A stretch of 64,000 nt of DNA from Corynebacterium hansenii (GCF_030408795.1 NZ_CP047211.1:2852001-2916000), one strand, 5' to 3'. Counted from the stretch's first letter, positions 38,219 through 49,129 are shown. A program made the numbers and translations. Notes: generated by a model from the letters alone, not told the origin.

Positions 38219-38261
38219 TCCACTTCCGGGGCTGCCACGATCCTAGCCATTCACGCTCTGC

Positions 38262-38287
38262 AACGCCCCCAGGGTTGAGCCTGTTCC
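38262..38287 (-). promoter_or_regulatory. SigH-like promoter of clpB
   Basis: On the minus strand GGAACA (38287-38282), 17 nt, then GTTG (from 38264). This matches the SigH-type GGAA(C/T)-N17-19-GTT pattern of actinobacterial heat/oxidative-stress promoters and is shared with dnaK. The -35 lies inside the HAIR site at 38274-38294. Confidence 0.62.
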
Positions 38288-38294
38288 ACTCAAC
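38274..38294. promoter_or_regulatory. HAIR (HspR) operator upstream of clpB
   Basis: GTTGAGC-CTGTTCC-ACTCAAC matches CTTGAGT-N7-ACTCAAG at 11 of 14 fixed positions and is an excellent dyad. It covers the -35 of the SigH-like clpB promoter, so HspR binding should repress it. HspR is encoded at 44774-45178. Confidence 0.7.
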
Positions 38295-38390
38295 CCTCGC
38301 CGCACTGCGTGATTTGCGTCACATCCGGGTGAGCGGACCGGGTGATTTAGCACAATTTCCGCACCTTCTACGGACTTTGGGCACCTTCAC

Positions 38391-39689
38391 ATGGGAACCT
38401 GGTCAATCATGGAACACACCCGCCGACTCATGCGGGCGGCAGCCGCATTCGGACGGCTGGCCCCCGCCATCGGACCCGAAGCTTTCCGACGCCTCCTCGA
38501 CGCCGAACCGCGCTTCCGCCACATGTTCGGCGGCTCGAAGACGAAGCTGCGCGACGATTTCATGGGCGCCCTGACCTCCGCCCTCATCGCGCGCGCCGAC
38601 GTCGGCCGCTTCCCCACGTCGACCATCCGCCAACTGGAGGACGTCGCCCGCGAGAACCGCAAGTTCGGCGTCGCCCCGCGCGACTACCCGACGCTCGGCG
38701 AGCACCTGCTCGACGTCTTCGCCGAGCGCCTGCCCCCGGGCCTCGATTCCTCCATGCGCGTCGCCGCGCTGCGCGGTGCCCTCGACGAGGTCCTCACGCT
38801 CCTGGCCGACACCGCCGAAGCCGCCGAACGCGCCGAAGGGCCCGCGACGTACACCGGGCGGGTCCTCGAGGTGCAGCGCCGCACCCGGCACATCGCGGTC
38901 ATCCGCGTCCACTGCCCCGACCCGATCCCGTTCACCGTCGGCCAGCACATCCCCATCCGCTCGCCGCTGGCGCCGGGCATCTGGCGCGACTACTCCCCCG
39001 CCCTGCCGCCGAACCCGGAAGGACTGCTGGAGTTCCACATCCGCATCGTCGACGGCGGCGCCGAGTCGCGCCCGCTGGTCGTCGCCTCGCGCCCCGGCGA
39101 CGAGTGGACCTTCGGCACCCCGCGCGGGCGGCTGGGCCAAGTCCTGGACGCGTACCGCGCCAGGCGTTACGACGGCCCGCCGACCGGACGGCACCACCTC
39201 CCCGAGGCGGCGCCGCGGGACATCCTGATGGTCGCCGGCGGCACCGGCCTCGCCCCGCTGCGGGCGCTGATCATGGAGGCCGCCGATCTGCCGTCGCCGC
39301 CTCCGATCCACCTCGTGTACGGCGCGCGCACGCCGGGCGAACTGTACGACCTCCGGACGATGGTGGGGCTCGCGAACAACCTCCCGAATCTGACGCTGAG
39401 CACTGCCGTCGAAAAGCGAATCGACGAGCCCCTTACCAATCCGGGGCCGTTTTCCTCGCATCCGGCCGCGCCGATGCCCAGGTTGGGGGTGGCGGCCGAC
39501 GTCGCCGCGCGCATCCACCGGCCGGGCGAGCTCGCCGGAAAAACCGTGCTCATCGCGGGTCGCGGGGAAATGATCGACGTGACCCGGGAACGCCTGGTGG
39601 AGGCGGGCGCCGACCCCCGTTTCATTCACCATGACCCCGTGGCCAAAACCACCGTCGCGAGGGAAGCGCGTTTTCCGGTCCTTGGCTAG
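38391..39689 (+). CDS. Globin-flavin reductase fusion (Rv0385-like flavohemoprotein) with an atypical heme pocket
   Basis: A 432-residue protein with a globin-like N-terminal domain (residues 10-140), then an FAD-binding domain (RDYSPALPPN-type at about 205) and an NAD-binding domain (MVAGGTGLAPLRALI near 282). It lies divergent from clpB exactly as Rv0385 does from clpB in mycobacteria. Aligning NRKFGVAPRDYPTLGEHLL with flavohemoglobins puts Asn89 where the proximal heme His should be. So the globin part may not bind heme normally. The role could be an NADH-dependent reductase. Start uncertain: ATG 38391 or 38409. Confidence 0.82.
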   Translation: MGTWSIMEHTRRLMRAAAAFGRLAPAIGPEAFRRLLDAEPRFRHMFGGSKTKLRDDFMGALTSALIARADVGRFPTSTIRQLEDVARENRKFGVAPRDYPTLGEHLLDVFAERLPPGLDSSMRVAALRGALDEVLTLLADTAEAAERAEGPATYTGRVLEVQRRTRHIAVIRVHCPDPIPFTVGQHIPIRSPLAPGIWRDYSPALPPNPEGLLEFHIRIVDGGAESRPLVVASRPGDEWTFGTPRGRLGQVLDAYRARRYDGPPTGRHHLPEAAPRDILMVAGGTGLAPLRALIMEAADLPSPPPIHLVYGARTPGELYDLRTMVGLANNLPNLTLSTAVEKRIDEPLTNPGPFSSHPAAPMPRLGVAADVAARIHRPGELAGKTVLIAGRGEMIDVTRERLVEAGADPRFIHHDPVAKTTVAREARFPVLG

Positions 39690-39725
39690 GCTTGTGACGA
39701 AAGCCTTCCCGACGAAAGGACACGC

Positions 39726-40619
39726 ATGAACGCCATTAACCCGGAGCAGGCCAAGCAGATGACCGAGGGCAAGGGCTTCATCGCCGCGCTCGACCAGTCC
39801 GGCGGATCCACCCCGAAGGCGCTCGGCCTGTACGGCGTCACCGAGGACCAGTGGAGCAACGAGGACGAGATGTTCGATCTGGTCCACGAGATGCGCACGC
39901 GCATCATCAAGTCCCCGTCGTTCAGCTCCGAGCACATCATCGGCGCGATCCTGTTCGAGCAGACCATGGACCGCGAGATCGACGGCATCCCCACCGCGCA
40001 GTACCTGTGGGAGAAGAAGGGCATCGTCCCGTTCCTGAAGACCGACAAGGGCCTGGCCGAGAAGGCCAACGGCGTGCAGCTGATGAAGCCGTGCCCGGGC
40101 CTGGACGAGCTCCTCGAGCGCGGCGTGGCCAAGGGCATCTTCGGCACCAAGATGCGTTCCTTCATCGCCGAGGCCAACGAGGCCGGCATCAAGGAGAACG
40201 TCGACCAGCAGTTCGAGTTCGCCAAGCAGGTCCTGTCGCACGGCCTGATCCCGATCGTCGAGCCCGAGGTGGACATCAACGCCGCCGACAAGGCGGAGGC
40301 CGAGGCCATCCTGCGCGACGAGCTGATCAAGCACCTCGACGCCCTCCCCGAGGACCAGCAGGTGATGATCAAGGTGTCCATCCCGACCGAGGAGGGCTTC
40401 TACACCCCCCTCATCGAGCACCCCAAGTGCATGCGCGTCGTGGCCCTCTCCGGTGGCTACCCGCGCGAGGAGGCCAACGAGCGCCTCTCCCGCCAGCCCG
40501 GCATGATCGCCTCCTTCTCCCGCGCGCTGTCCGAGGGCCTGTCGGCCCAGCAGTCCGACGAGGAGTTCGACGCCACCATGGCCGATTCCGTCAAGGGCAT
40601 CTACGAGGCTTCGCTGTAA
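39726..40619 (+). CDS. fda: Class I fructose-bisphosphate aldolase
   Basis: A 297-residue aldolase of the Schiff-base class, cleaving fructose-1,6-bisphosphate in glycolysis. The catalytic lysine is Lys216 in [24 protein letters not shown] at the N-terminus and [12 protein letters not shown] near 260 bind the phosphates. Class II aldolase is the usual corynebacterial enzyme, so this class I gene is either an extra or a replacement. ATG at 39726 with AAAGGA 6 nt upstream; TAGGCT near 39687 is a candidate -10. A strong hairpin follows the stop. Confidence 0.96.
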   Translation: MNAINPEQAKQMTEGKGFIAALDQSGGSTPKALGLYGVTEDQWSNEDEMFDLVHEMRTRIIKSPSFSSEHIIGAILFEQTMDREIDGIPTAQYLWEKKGIVPFLKTDKGLAEKANGVQLMKPCPGLDELLERGVAKGIFGTKMRSFIAEANEAGIKENVDQQFEFAKQVLSHGLIPIVEPEVDINAADKAEAEAILRDELIKHLDALPEDQQVMIKVSIPTEEGFYTPLIEHPKCMRVVALSGGYPREEANERLSRQPGMIASFSRALSEGLSAQQSDEEFDATMADSVKGIYEASL

Positions 40620-40642
40620 AGCGCGCCGCGTCAGACGAGTGA

Positions 40643-40673
40643 CGCCCCGCCCCGGTCGATCCGGGGCGGGGCG
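40643..40673. terminator. Bidirectional terminator between the aldolase and nitrilase-family genes
   Basis: A perfect 13-bp GC stem (40643-40655 with 40661-40673), loop TCGAT, followed by TTCG. It sits in the spacer of two convergent genes and could serve both. Confidence 0.75.
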
Positions 40674-40707
40674 TTCGCCGTTGGTGGGCGGGGCGGGGTG
40701 GTGGGCG

Positions 40708-41547
40708 CTACTTGCGGATTTCCAGCACCGGGATGGACTTTCGGATGCGCGCGACCTCGTCGAGGTCGATGTCCGCCACCAGCAGCTGAGGGCCGAAACC
40801 GGCCTTCGCCACGACGTCGCCGTCCGGGGTGGCCAGGATCGAATGTCCGACGCCCACCGGCCCTTCGGGCTTGCCCGCCTTCTCCGCGCCACCGGGGCGG
40901 GCGGCGTCGACGGCGGCGACGAAGCACGTCGAATCGAGGGCGCGGCCGGCGACCAGCGCCTCCCACTGGCGGACTTTGCCCGGCCCGTCGTTCCACGACG
41001 CCGGCAGGACGATGACCTCAGCGCCGCGCTGCGCCAGCTCCACGAACTGCTCCGGGAAGCGGATGTCGAAGCACGTGGCCAGGCCGACGCGGACGGTGCG
41101 GCGGACCTCGGCGTCTCCGACGGGCACGTCGATGACCACCAGCTCCTCGCCCGGGGCGACGGTGTCGGATTCGCGGAAACCGAATGCGTCGAAAAGCCTG
41201 ATCTTGTCGTAGTGCGCGTCGACGCCGGGCCCCGTGGCCAGCAGCGTGTTGTGGACGCGGCGCAGCTCCTTGCCGTCGCGCTCGACGACGTCGGCCGGGC
41301 GGAACATGCCCAGCACGGCCGTGATGCCGGCGTCCGCCGCGGCGGAGCGGACGGCGGTGGCGAAGGGCCCGTCGAGGGGTTCGGCGACCGTGTCCAGGCG
41401 GCCGGTGTTGAAGGCCTTCATCGTGGCCTCGGGGAAAACCACCAGGTCGGACCCGGCGTCGGCGGCGCGGACGATGACGTCCTTGACCGCGCCGAGGTTC
41501 TCCTGCGGCTCTGCGGACAGTTCGATCTGGGCGAGTGCGATGCGCAT
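40708..41547 (-). CDS. Carbon-nitrogen hydrolase (nitrilase superfamily)
   Basis: A 279-residue amidase-fold enzyme. The catalytic triad is visible: Glu40 in VVFPEAT, Lys115 in HYDKIRLFDAFG and Cys159 in ATCFDIRFPE. The KIRLFD and CFDIRFPE blocks resemble the Nit/omega-amidase branch that repairs or hydrolyses small amides such as deaminated glutathione. The ATG at 41547 has TACGGT 7 nt upstream and no Shine-Dalgarno, so it may be leaderless. Confidence 0.9.
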   Translation of the reverse strand: MRIALAQIELSAEPQENLGAVKDVIVRAADAGSDLVVFPEATMKAFNTGRLDTVAEPLDGPFATAVRSAAADAGITAVLGMFRPADVVERDGKELRRVHNTLLATGPGVDAHYDKIRLFDAFGFRESDTVAPGEELVVIDVPVGDAEVRRTVRVGLATCFDIRFPEQFVELAQRGAEVIVLPASWNDGPGKVRQWEALVAGRALDSTCFVAAVDAARPGGAEKAGKPEGPVGVGHSILATPDGDVVAKAGFGPQLLVADIDLDEVARIRKSIPVLEIRK

Positions 41548-41657
41548 GCGACCGACCGTACCGGGGTTCATCCACAGGCGGGGGTTCATCCACAATCGGG
41601 CCGGTTTCGGCCGGGATTCGGGGTGCGCGCGGGCCGGGGCGCGGCGATGCTGCGGGC

Positions 41658-41951
41658 ATGACGAACACGGACATGAGCGTGAGCCCGGGCACGCTGCGCG
41701 GGCTCGGCGAGGCGCTGGCAGTGCAGGGCCATCGCGTGCGGGGGTTGCGGTCGTTGCTTTGCGACGACGCCGAAATGGCGGGATCCCGCACTTGGGGCGA
41801 GTTGATGCACGGCGCGCTGCTCTGGCGGGAGGAGCTCGAAGCGGAGGGCGAAGCCGTCGAAAAGCTCGGGATCGCCGCCGGCGCCATCGCAGCCGGGGTC
41901 GAGGACTGCGACGGAGCCAACGGGGAGGCCCTGTGCCCGACATCGGCATGA
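41658..41951 (+). CDS. Small helical protein upstream of the DUF1023 hydrolase
   Basis: A 97-residue, helix-rich protein (LRGLGEALAVQGHRVRGLRS, then LLWREELEAEGEAVEKLG and an Ala-rich third stretch). Only two or three cysteines and no enzymatic motif. Its last 19 nt overlap the next gene. WXG100-like small helical partners are often encoded before DUF1023-type proteins, but no WXG motif is present, so any link with type VII secretion is a guess. No signal peptide. Start ATG at 41658. Confidence 0.6.
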   Translation: MTNTDMSVSPGTLRGLGEALAVQGHRVRGLRSLLCDDAEMAGSRTWGELMHGALLWREELEAEGEAVEKLGIAAGAIAAGVEDCDGANGEALCPTSA

Positions 41952-43339
41952 TCCTGGCGTGGAAGCCGGAGACGTTCGGGCCGGCGATCGGCATGTGGCG
42001 GGGCGCCGGGAAGCGGCTGGCGGATGCAGCGGAGAAGGTGGCGGGCAGCGTCGCCGCCGTGCCCGAGGGGGATCTGGCCGGAGTGATCCGGGTTCGGGGT
42101 GCGGCGGCCGCCGAGGAGCGGGGCGGGCGGCTGCGGCGGGACGCGGCCTCGATCGGCCGGTTCGCCGATGAACTGGACAAGGCGCGGAAGTCGTTGACGA
42201 GCGCGCGGGATTGGCTGGCCAAGGCGGTCGCCGATGCCGAGGGGGACGGCTTCCGGGTCGACCGCGCCACCGGCCGGGTGTCGCCCAAGGGGTCGGGGGC
42301 GAAAAGCGTGGCCGGCGCGCAGGGGCCCGGGAAGTCGTTGAGTCACCACCGCAAGAACGTCGGGTACCGGTTCCGCCGCGCCCTGGACGCGGATGCGACG
42401 GCGGCGAACCGGCTTCGCGGCCAGCTCCCCGCCGGTCGCCACATGACCACGCCGGGCATGCCCCTGGGCCGGACCGAAGGGCTTGAAGGATTGTCGCCGG
42501 CGCAGGCCGCCGAGGTGGAACGCGTGCGCGGGCAGTCCGGGTACGGGGCCGGGGCGGATGTGGAGGTGCTGGCCACCGATCCGGGGACGACCGCCGTGGC
42601 GCTGGGCGACCCGCGCACCGCCGAGCACGTGATCACCATCGTGCCCGGCACCGGATCGACGGCGGAGGAACTGGCCGGGCAGATCGACCGCGCGCGGTTG
42701 TTCGCCGGCCCCGACGTCGCGGTGATCGCCTGGACCTACGACGCCCCGCCCGGGTTGGTCAACGCCGCGAGCGCCGAGTACCACGAGCGGGCGGCGACCT
42801 CCCTGCAGTCGTTCCAGGCACAGCTAGCGGACAACCCGAACATGAAAATGACCGTGATGGGGCACAGCTACGGCGCGACCGTGGTGACGCAGGCGGCGAA
42901 GGGAGCGGGGCTGCACGCCGACGCCGTCGTGCTCGCGGGCTCCCCCGGCGCGGGGCCGGACGTGCACGGCACTCGCGACATGCGGCTGAACAAGCGGGAC
43001 GGGACCCCGCACGAGGTGTCCGAGAACAAGCGCCGCGTGATTGCGGTGACCTCGCCGGATGACATCATCCGAACCGTCGGCGCGTCGGTAGTCCACGGCG
43101 CGAATGTCGTCGGCAAGGCGTTCGGGGCGAACCGGATGGACATCTCCGACATCGCGAAGGGGAAGAGGATCCCGGGTGTGCCCCGGTGGTGGTTCCCCCG
43201 GCGGTACCTGGACGCGCACACCGACGACTACTTCCCGGACCCGATTTTCCGCGAGAAGGTCGAGTCGACGATCGCGAGAATTCCCGGCTCGGGGCCCGGC
43301 GCGGGAGTCGAGCCGCGAAAAATAGTCGACCTGCGTTAG
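41933..43339 (+). CDS. DUF1023-type alpha/beta hydrolase with helical N-terminal domain
   Basis: A 468-residue protein. Residues 1-200 are helical and charged (GKRLADAAEKVAGSVAAV, DELDKARKSLTSARDWLAKAV). The C-terminal domain is a serine hydrolase: nucleophile motif MGHSYGAT, VVLAGSPGAGPDVHG with the following Asp region, and a late DAHTDDYF as the likely His site. Actinobacterial DUF1023 proteins have this layout and are of unknown function. The GTG at 41933 has GGGAGG 5 nt upstream. It overlaps the small partner gene and both end before the palindromic element at 43358. Confidence 0.82.
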   Translation: MPDIGMILAWKPETFGPAIGMWRGAGKRLADAAEKVAGSVAAVPEGDLAGVIRVRGAAAAEERGGRLRRDAASIGRFADELDKARKSLTSARDWLAKAVADAEGDGFRVDRATGRVSPKGSGAKSVAGAQGPGKSLSHHRKNVGYRFRRALDADATAANRLRGQLPAGRHMTTPGMPLGRTEGLEGLSPAQAAEVERVRGQSGYGAGADVEVLATDPGTTAVALGDPRTAEHVITIVPGTGSTAEELAGQIDRARLFAGPDVAVIAWTYDAPPGLVNAASAEYHERAATSLQSFQAQLADNPNMKMTVMGHSYGATVVTQAAKGAGLHADAVVLAGSPGAGPDVHGTRDMRLNKRDGTPHEVSENKRRVIAVTSPDDIIRTVGASVVHGANVVGKAFGANRMDISDIAKGKRIPGVPRWWFPRRYLDAHTDDYFPDPIFREKVESTIARIPGSGPGAGVEPRKIVDLR

Positions 43340-43357
43340 ATGCCGCACTGCCGTGAT

Positions 43358-43423
43358 TAACCCACCCCGAATGCGGAGACCCACCCGCTGTAACGGATGG
43401 GTCTGCGCATTGGGGGTGGGTTA
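43358..43423. repeat. 66-nt palindromic intergenic element, copy 1
   Basis: A near-perfect 30-bp inverted repeat around the loop CTGTAA (27 of 30 pairs), starting TAACCCACCCCGAATGCG and ending CGCATTGGGGGTGGGTTA. Located between convergent genes, it is likely a terminator or REP-like element. A related copy is at 53058. Confidence 0.75.
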
Positions 43424-43484
43424 GCGCGGGGCGGGGACGGCGAGCGGCCGGCGGCCCCCATCGGTTCTCGCGGCGCCGGTGCCC

Positions 43485-44642
43485 CTACTTGAAGTCGAGC
43501 TTGTAGTGCTCCGGGCGCACCCAACCGATGCGCGCGAACAGGGCATTGAACAGGATCGACAGCCCCAGCGGCAGCGCCACGAACACGACCACGACCATCG
43601 CCAGGTTGCCGGCGGACCAGCCCCAGCCCTCGTAATTCAGCGCCGCCAGCGGGCCGACCAAACCGGAAATGCCGAAGCCCGCCGAAATCGGGGTGCCGGA
43701 AATCCCCGTCGCACCGCCGACGGCGCCCACGATCGCCGCCGTGCACAACACCGGCAGGAAGATCACCGGGCGGGAAAGCACATTGGCCATCTGCACCTTG
43801 GGGGAACCGAGAACGTGGAGCAGGGACGTCGCAAAGCCATTGGCCTTCCACCCGCCGACCAGCAGACCGAAGCCCGCCGCGACGACGCCCAAGTTCGCCG
43901 TGCCCGACGCGATGCCCTCCATGAAGATCGCCGTGGCGATGCCGACGGTGGACACCGGCGAAACGATCATCGCCGCGAACAGCACCGCCAACACCACGCC
44001 CATGACAATCGGCTGCAGCGTCGTCGCGCCGTTGACCAGATTGCCCAGCCACACGGTGAGCACCTTCACCGCCGGGAATGTGACCACCCAACCGATGCCG
44101 CCGGCGACCAGGGTGACGATCGTCGACAGCAGCAGAATCGTGTAATTGCCCAGCTTCTCGCCGATGAGCAGCAGCAAGCCGACCGCGATGGCGGCGGTGA
44201 GGCCCGAGTTGATGACCAGACCCGTGCCCTGCAGATGGAAGCCGCCCGCCGGATCCGGCATGGCCACGCCCGAACCGCACACCGCCGCGATGCCCGTCGC
44301 CGCGGTCTGGATCGGCGTCAGCTTGAACTGCATGGCCACCAGAATGCCGATGAGCACCGGCAGCATCGACGACGCCAGCGACACCAGCTCGATGACGGAC
44401 TGCCCCGCTGGGAACACCGGCAGCAGCGCCTTGAACAGCTCGCCGAGCAGCGCCTGCGGGACCAGCGCGACGACCACGGCAATGGAGATGCCGTTGAGCA
44501 CCTTCATGGTGAACGAACCGGCGGTCAGGCGATCCGCCGGCGGGGACGTCTGGGAGGTCTCGCCGAGCGGGGCGGGACGGTCCGGCGTCGTGATGAGGGG
44601 AGGCTCGCCGGGCTTGGCCTCTCGAACTCTTTTGTCGGTCAT
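43485..44642 (-). CDS. PTS_EIIC_2-type membrane protein
   Basis: A 385-residue protein with about ten membrane segments (such as VLNGISIAVVVALVPQALLGE and VVVVFVALPLGLSILFNALFA) and a Pro/Thr-rich cytoplasmic N-terminus. The layout matches PF13303-type PTS sugar-transporter IIC-like proteins, but there are no phosphorylated IIA/IIB domains next to it. It may be a transporter with an unknown substrate. The ATG at 44642 has TACATT 6 nt upstream: leaderless-type. Confidence 0.78.
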   Translation of the reverse strand: MTDKRVREAKPGEPPLITTPDRPAPLGETSQTSPPADRLTAGSFTMKVLNGISIAVVVALVPQALLGELFKALLPVFPAGQSVIELVSLASSMLPVLIGILVAMQFKLTPIQTAATGIAAVCGSGVAMPDPAGGFHLQGTGLVINSGLTAAIAVGLLLLIGEKLGNYTILLLSTIVTLVAGGIGWVVTFPAVKVLTVWLGNLVNGATTLQPIVMGVVLAVLFAAMIVSPVSTVGIATAIFMEGIASGTANLGVVAAGFGLLVGGWKANGFATSLLHVLGSPKVQMANVLSRPVIFLPVLCTAAIVGAVGGATGISGTPISAGFGISGLVGPLAALNYEGWGWSAGNLAMVVVVFVALPLGLSILFNALFARIGWVRPEHYKLDFK

Positions 44643-44648
44643 GTGAAA

Positions 44649-44654
44649 AATGTA
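44649..44654 (-). promoter_or_regulatory. -10 element (TACATT) of a probable leaderless transcript
   Basis: On the minus strand TACATT, then TTTCAC, then the ATG at 44642. It lies immediately after the terminator of the dnaK operon. Confidence 0.58.
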
Positions 44655-44656
44655 AC

Positions 44657-44690
44657 GGCCGGTCCGACGCTTTCATGCATCGGACCGGCC
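44657..44690. terminator. Terminator of the dnaK-grpE-dnaJ-hspR operon
   Basis: An 11-bp stem GGCCGGTCCGA (44657-44667) with TCGGACCGGCC (44680-44690), loop 12 nt, followed on the minus strand by GTTACATTTTTC. It lies 84 nt downstream of the hspR stop. Confidence 0.75.
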
Positions 44691-44773
44691 ATTTGGGGTG
44701 CACGCCGGGGGAGGTCGCCGCGGTTACCGCCAGTCTTCTCCGCCGGTCCCCGGCCAACCCCCGCTAGTCCCCG

Positions 44774-45178
44774 TTAGTCTTCGCCGCGGCGGCGCCGCTT
44801 GCGCGGCTCCCACATCACCACGGCCGTCGACCGGGGGACGTGCACGATCTCGCCGCGCGGGCGGCCGCGGCGGGCCTCCGCCTTGCTGAGCTCGGCGCGC
44901 AGCGCCGCGTTCTCGTTCTCGAGCTTTTCGACGCGCTTGTTCAGCTCGATGATGGACTTGATGCCGGCGAGGTTGACTCCCTCCTCCTGGGACAGGCGCT
45001 GGATCTCGCGGAGCAGCGCCACGTCCCGCTGGGAGTAGCGTCGACCGCCGCCGCGGGTGCGCTCCGGCGTCACCAGACCGAGGCGGTCGTAGTTGCGCAG
45101 CGTCTGCGCGTGCATGCCCGCCAGGTCGGCGGCGACCGAAATGACGTAGACCTCCGCGCGGGATTCTTCCTGAGCCAC
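44774..45178 (-). CDS. hspR: Heat-shock repressor, HspR (MerR family)
   Basis: A 134-residue DNA-binding protein: helix-turn-helix region YVISVAADLAGMHAQTLRNY, the wing GGGRRYSQRDVALLREIQ, then LSQEEGVNLAGIKSIIEL and a coiled-coil tail. This pattern is the MerR-like HspR that binds HAIR sites with DnaK as co-repressor. The C-terminal VPRSTAVVMWEPRKRRR is basic. I used GTG 45178, preceded by AGGTGG; GTG 45187 directly abuts the dnaJ stop. It is the last gene of the operon and feeds back on dnaK and clpB. Confidence 0.95.
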   Translation of the reverse strand: MAQEESRAEVYVISVAADLAGMHAQTLRNYDRLGLVTPERTRGGGRRYSQRDVALLREIQRLSQEEGVNLAGIKSIIELNKRVEKLENENAALRAELSKAEARRGRPRGEIVHVPRSTAVVMWEPRKRRRRGED

Positions 45179-45187
45179 GGCGACCAC

Positions 45188-46366
45188 CTACTTCGCCCCG
45201 GCCCAGCCGTCGCGCGGGTTGAACCCGCCGGCTCGCTCGGCCTCGACGTAGGAACGCAACGCCGACGCGGCGGCGTCATCCAGCTTCGGCGGAACCTGCA
45301 CCCGCACGGTGACCAGCAGGTCGCCCGGGGTGCCGGACCGCTTGGGCACGCCCCGGCCGCGCACGCGCAGGGTGCGGCCGTCGGCCGTGCCCGCGGGGAC
45401 GCGGACCCGGACCTTGCCGTCGAGGGTCGGCACCGTGATCGTGCCGCCCAGCGCCAGCTCGCCGAAGCTCACCGGCACCGTCACCTCGAGGTCGTCGCCG
45501 GAGCGCGTGAAAATCTCGTCCGGGCGGACATGGACCGTCACGAACAGGTCGCCGGCCGGGCGGCCCCGCAGGCCCGCCTCGCCCTGGCCCGCCAGACGGA
45601 CCTTCTGGCCGTCGACGACGCCCGCGGGCACCCGCACCGTGATGGTTCGGCGGCGCGTGGTGACGCCGGTGCCCGAGCAATCCGGGCACGGATCCTCGAT
45701 GATCGTGCCCTGGCCACCGCAATCCGGGCAGGGGGCGGAGAACCCGAAGGCACCGCGCTGCTCGTTGGTGAAGCCCGAGCCGTTGCAGGTGCCGCAGGTC
45801 ACCGGGTGGGTGCCCGGCTTCGCGCCCGAACCGTGGCACGTGGTGCACGGCGAGGGGTTGGTCAGCTGCAGCGGGATGGTCACGCCCTTGGCGGCCTCGC
45901 GGAAATCGAGCGTGATCTCGGTTTCCACGTCGGCGCCCCGGCGCGGCCGTGCGGACCGGCCGCCGCCCGCACCGCCGCGGTTGACGAACCCATTGAGGAA
46001 ATCGCCCAACCCGCCGCCGGCGCCGCCCTCGCCGAAAATGTCGGAGACGTTGAAGTCGAAACCGCCGGCGCCCCCGGCGCCGCCCGTCGTGAAGCCGCCG
46101 CCCGTGCCCGGGAAACGGAAGCCGCCCCCGGCCAGCGCGGACCGGAGCTCGTCGTACTCGCGGCGCTTGTCGGCGTCGCCGATGACGGAATAGGCCTCGG
46201 ACACCTTCTTGAAACGGTCCTCCGCCTTCGCGTCACCGGGATGCGTGTCCGGGTGGTTCTCCCGGGCCAGCTTCCGGTACGCCTTCTTGATGTCCTCCTG
46301 GCTCGCGGACTTGGAGACGCCCAGATCCGCGTAATAGTCCTTGTCCGCCCATTCACGCTGGGTCAT
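45188..46366 (-). CDS. dnaJ: Chaperone DnaJ
   Basis: A 392-residue Hsp40. The J-domain has the HPD motif at residues 38-40, followed by a Gly/Phe-rich linker (residues 77-135). Four CxxCxGxG zinc motifs are visible: [32 protein letters not shown]. It stimulates DnaK's ATPase. It ends at the hspR start, so the two are coupled. A 143-nt gap with a hairpin separates it from grpE. ATG at 46366 with AAGGAGGAG upstream. Confidence 0.97.
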   Translation of the reverse strand: MTQREWADKDYYADLGVSKSASQEDIKKAYRKLARENHPDTHPGDAKAEDRFKKVSEAYSVIGDADKRREYDELRSALAGGGFRFPGTGGGFTTGGAGGAGGFDFNVSDIFGEGGAGGGLGDFLNGFVNRGGAGGGRSARPRRGADVETEITLDFREAAKGVTIPLQLTNPSPCTTCHGSGAKPGTHPVTCGTCNGSGFTNEQRGAFGFSAPCPDCGGQGTIIEDPCPDCSGTGVTTRRRTITVRVPAGVVDGQKVRLAGQGEAGLRGRPAGDLFVTVHVRPDEIFTRSGDDLEVTVPVSFGELALGGTITVPTLDGKVRVRVPAGTADGRTLRVRGRGVPKRSGTPGDLLVTVRVQVPPKLDDAAASALRSYVEAERAGGFNPRDGWAGAK

Positions 46367-46420
46367 CGGACATCTCCTCCTTCCGAAAACGGTGTCGCGG
46401 TCATTTCCCGCGGTTGACGG

Positions 46421-46448
46421 TGCATTTCAAGTGGCGCTGCATTTCAAG
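46421..46448. repeat. Direct repeat TGCATTTCAAG, two copies, grpE-dnaJ spacer
   Basis: Copies at 46421-46431 and 46438-46448 with a 17-bp period. On the minus strand CTTGAAATGCA resembles half of a HAIR site but as a direct, not inverted, pair. Confidence 0.4.
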
Positions 46449-46456
46449 TTTATGGC

Positions 46457-46490
46457 CGCGGCGCGCGGGCCGGCTGGCCCGCCGCGCCGC
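46457..46490. other. GC-rich hairpin in the grpE-dnaJ spacer
   Basis: GCGGCGCGCGGGCC pairs with GGCCCGCCGCGCCGC around GGCT with one bulge. It lies just downstream of grpE, so it may attenuate or terminate part of the transcription before dnaJ. Confidence 0.45.
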
Positions 46491-46509
46491 AGTGCCCGAC
46501 CGAAATCGG

Positions 46510-47112
46510 TCAGGCGGGGTCGGCGATGACGACCATCGCCGTGCGGATCACCCGCTCGTCCAGGCGGTAGCCCTTGCGCAGGACCGAGCCGATGACCTTC
46601 TCGTCGCCGTTGGAGGTGTCCTGCACGGCCTCGTGGATGGCCGGGTCGAACTCCTCGCCCTCGGCGCCGAAAGCGGTGACCTTCAGGGTGTCCAGGGTGT
46701 TGCGGAACTTGTCCGCGAACGCCTTGAGCGGGCCCTCGGCGGACAGGTCGCCATGCTGCTCTGCCCGGTCGAGGTCGTCGGCCAGGTTCAGCAGCTCGCC
46801 GGCGATGGACGCCTTGGCCAGCTCGCGGTCGAGCCGACGGTCGCGGTCCACGCGGCGCCGGTAGTTGGCGAACTCGGCGGACACGCGCTGCAGGTCCTCG
46901 GTGCGCTCATCGAGCTCGGACCGCAGGCGCGTCGCCTCGTCGTCGACGGCGCCGGCTTCGGCCCCATCGGCCTCGGCCTGCGCGGCGGCGTCCGCGTCGA
47001 CGGCGTCGTCGAAGGCGGCGTCATCGACGCCTTCGGCGGCGGCCGCCTCGGCGGGGCCGGCGTCCGGACCGGCGCCCCGGTCGTCAAAGGGGTTGTCGGT
47101 CGGATTCGTCAT
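46510..47112 (-). CDS. grpE: Nucleotide exchange factor GrpE
   Basis: A 200-residue protein: acidic, Ala/Asp-rich N-terminus (residues 10-60), a coiled-coil ([21 protein letters not shown]), and the GrpE head domain [36 protein letters not shown], ending in a short tail. It swaps ADP for ATP on DnaK. The ATG at 47112 is 2 nt past the dnaK stop, so the genes are coupled. Confidence 0.96.
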   Translation of the reverse strand: MTNPTDNPFDDRGAGPDAGPAEAAAAEGVDDAAFDDAVDADAAAQAEADGAEAGAVDDEATRLRSELDERTEDLQRVSAEFANYRRRVDRDRRLDRELAKASIAGELLNLADDLDRAEQHGDLSAEGPLKAFADKFRNTLDTLKVTAFGAEGEEFDPAIHEAVQDTSNGDEKVIGSVLRKGYRLDERVIRTAMVVIADPA

Positions 47113-47114
47113 TT

Positions 47115-48962
<1,848 letters not shown>

Positions 48963-49094
48963 GTTTGATGTCCTCCTGTTTGTGGGGCCGCAGCATCGCG
49001 GCTCACGGTTCGTTGTTGGTCGAAGTTGACGTTAAGCGTCCGGGGCTCAAGTTTGCCGAAGGGCCCGATTCCCGTCAAGCCCGGCGGCCGAATT

Positions 49095-49115
49095 CTTGAG
49101 CGCCATCCACTCAAC
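49095..49115. promoter_or_regulatory. HAIR (HspR) operator of the dnaK operon
   Basis: CTTGAGC-GCCATCC-ACTCAAC matches CTTGAGT-N7-ACTCAAG at 12 of 14 fixed positions. It lies about 15 nt downstream of the predicted start of the SigH-like promoter at 49130-49155, so HspR would block the polymerase there. Confidence 0.75.
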
Positions 49116-49129
49116 CTTTCATCCCCCAC

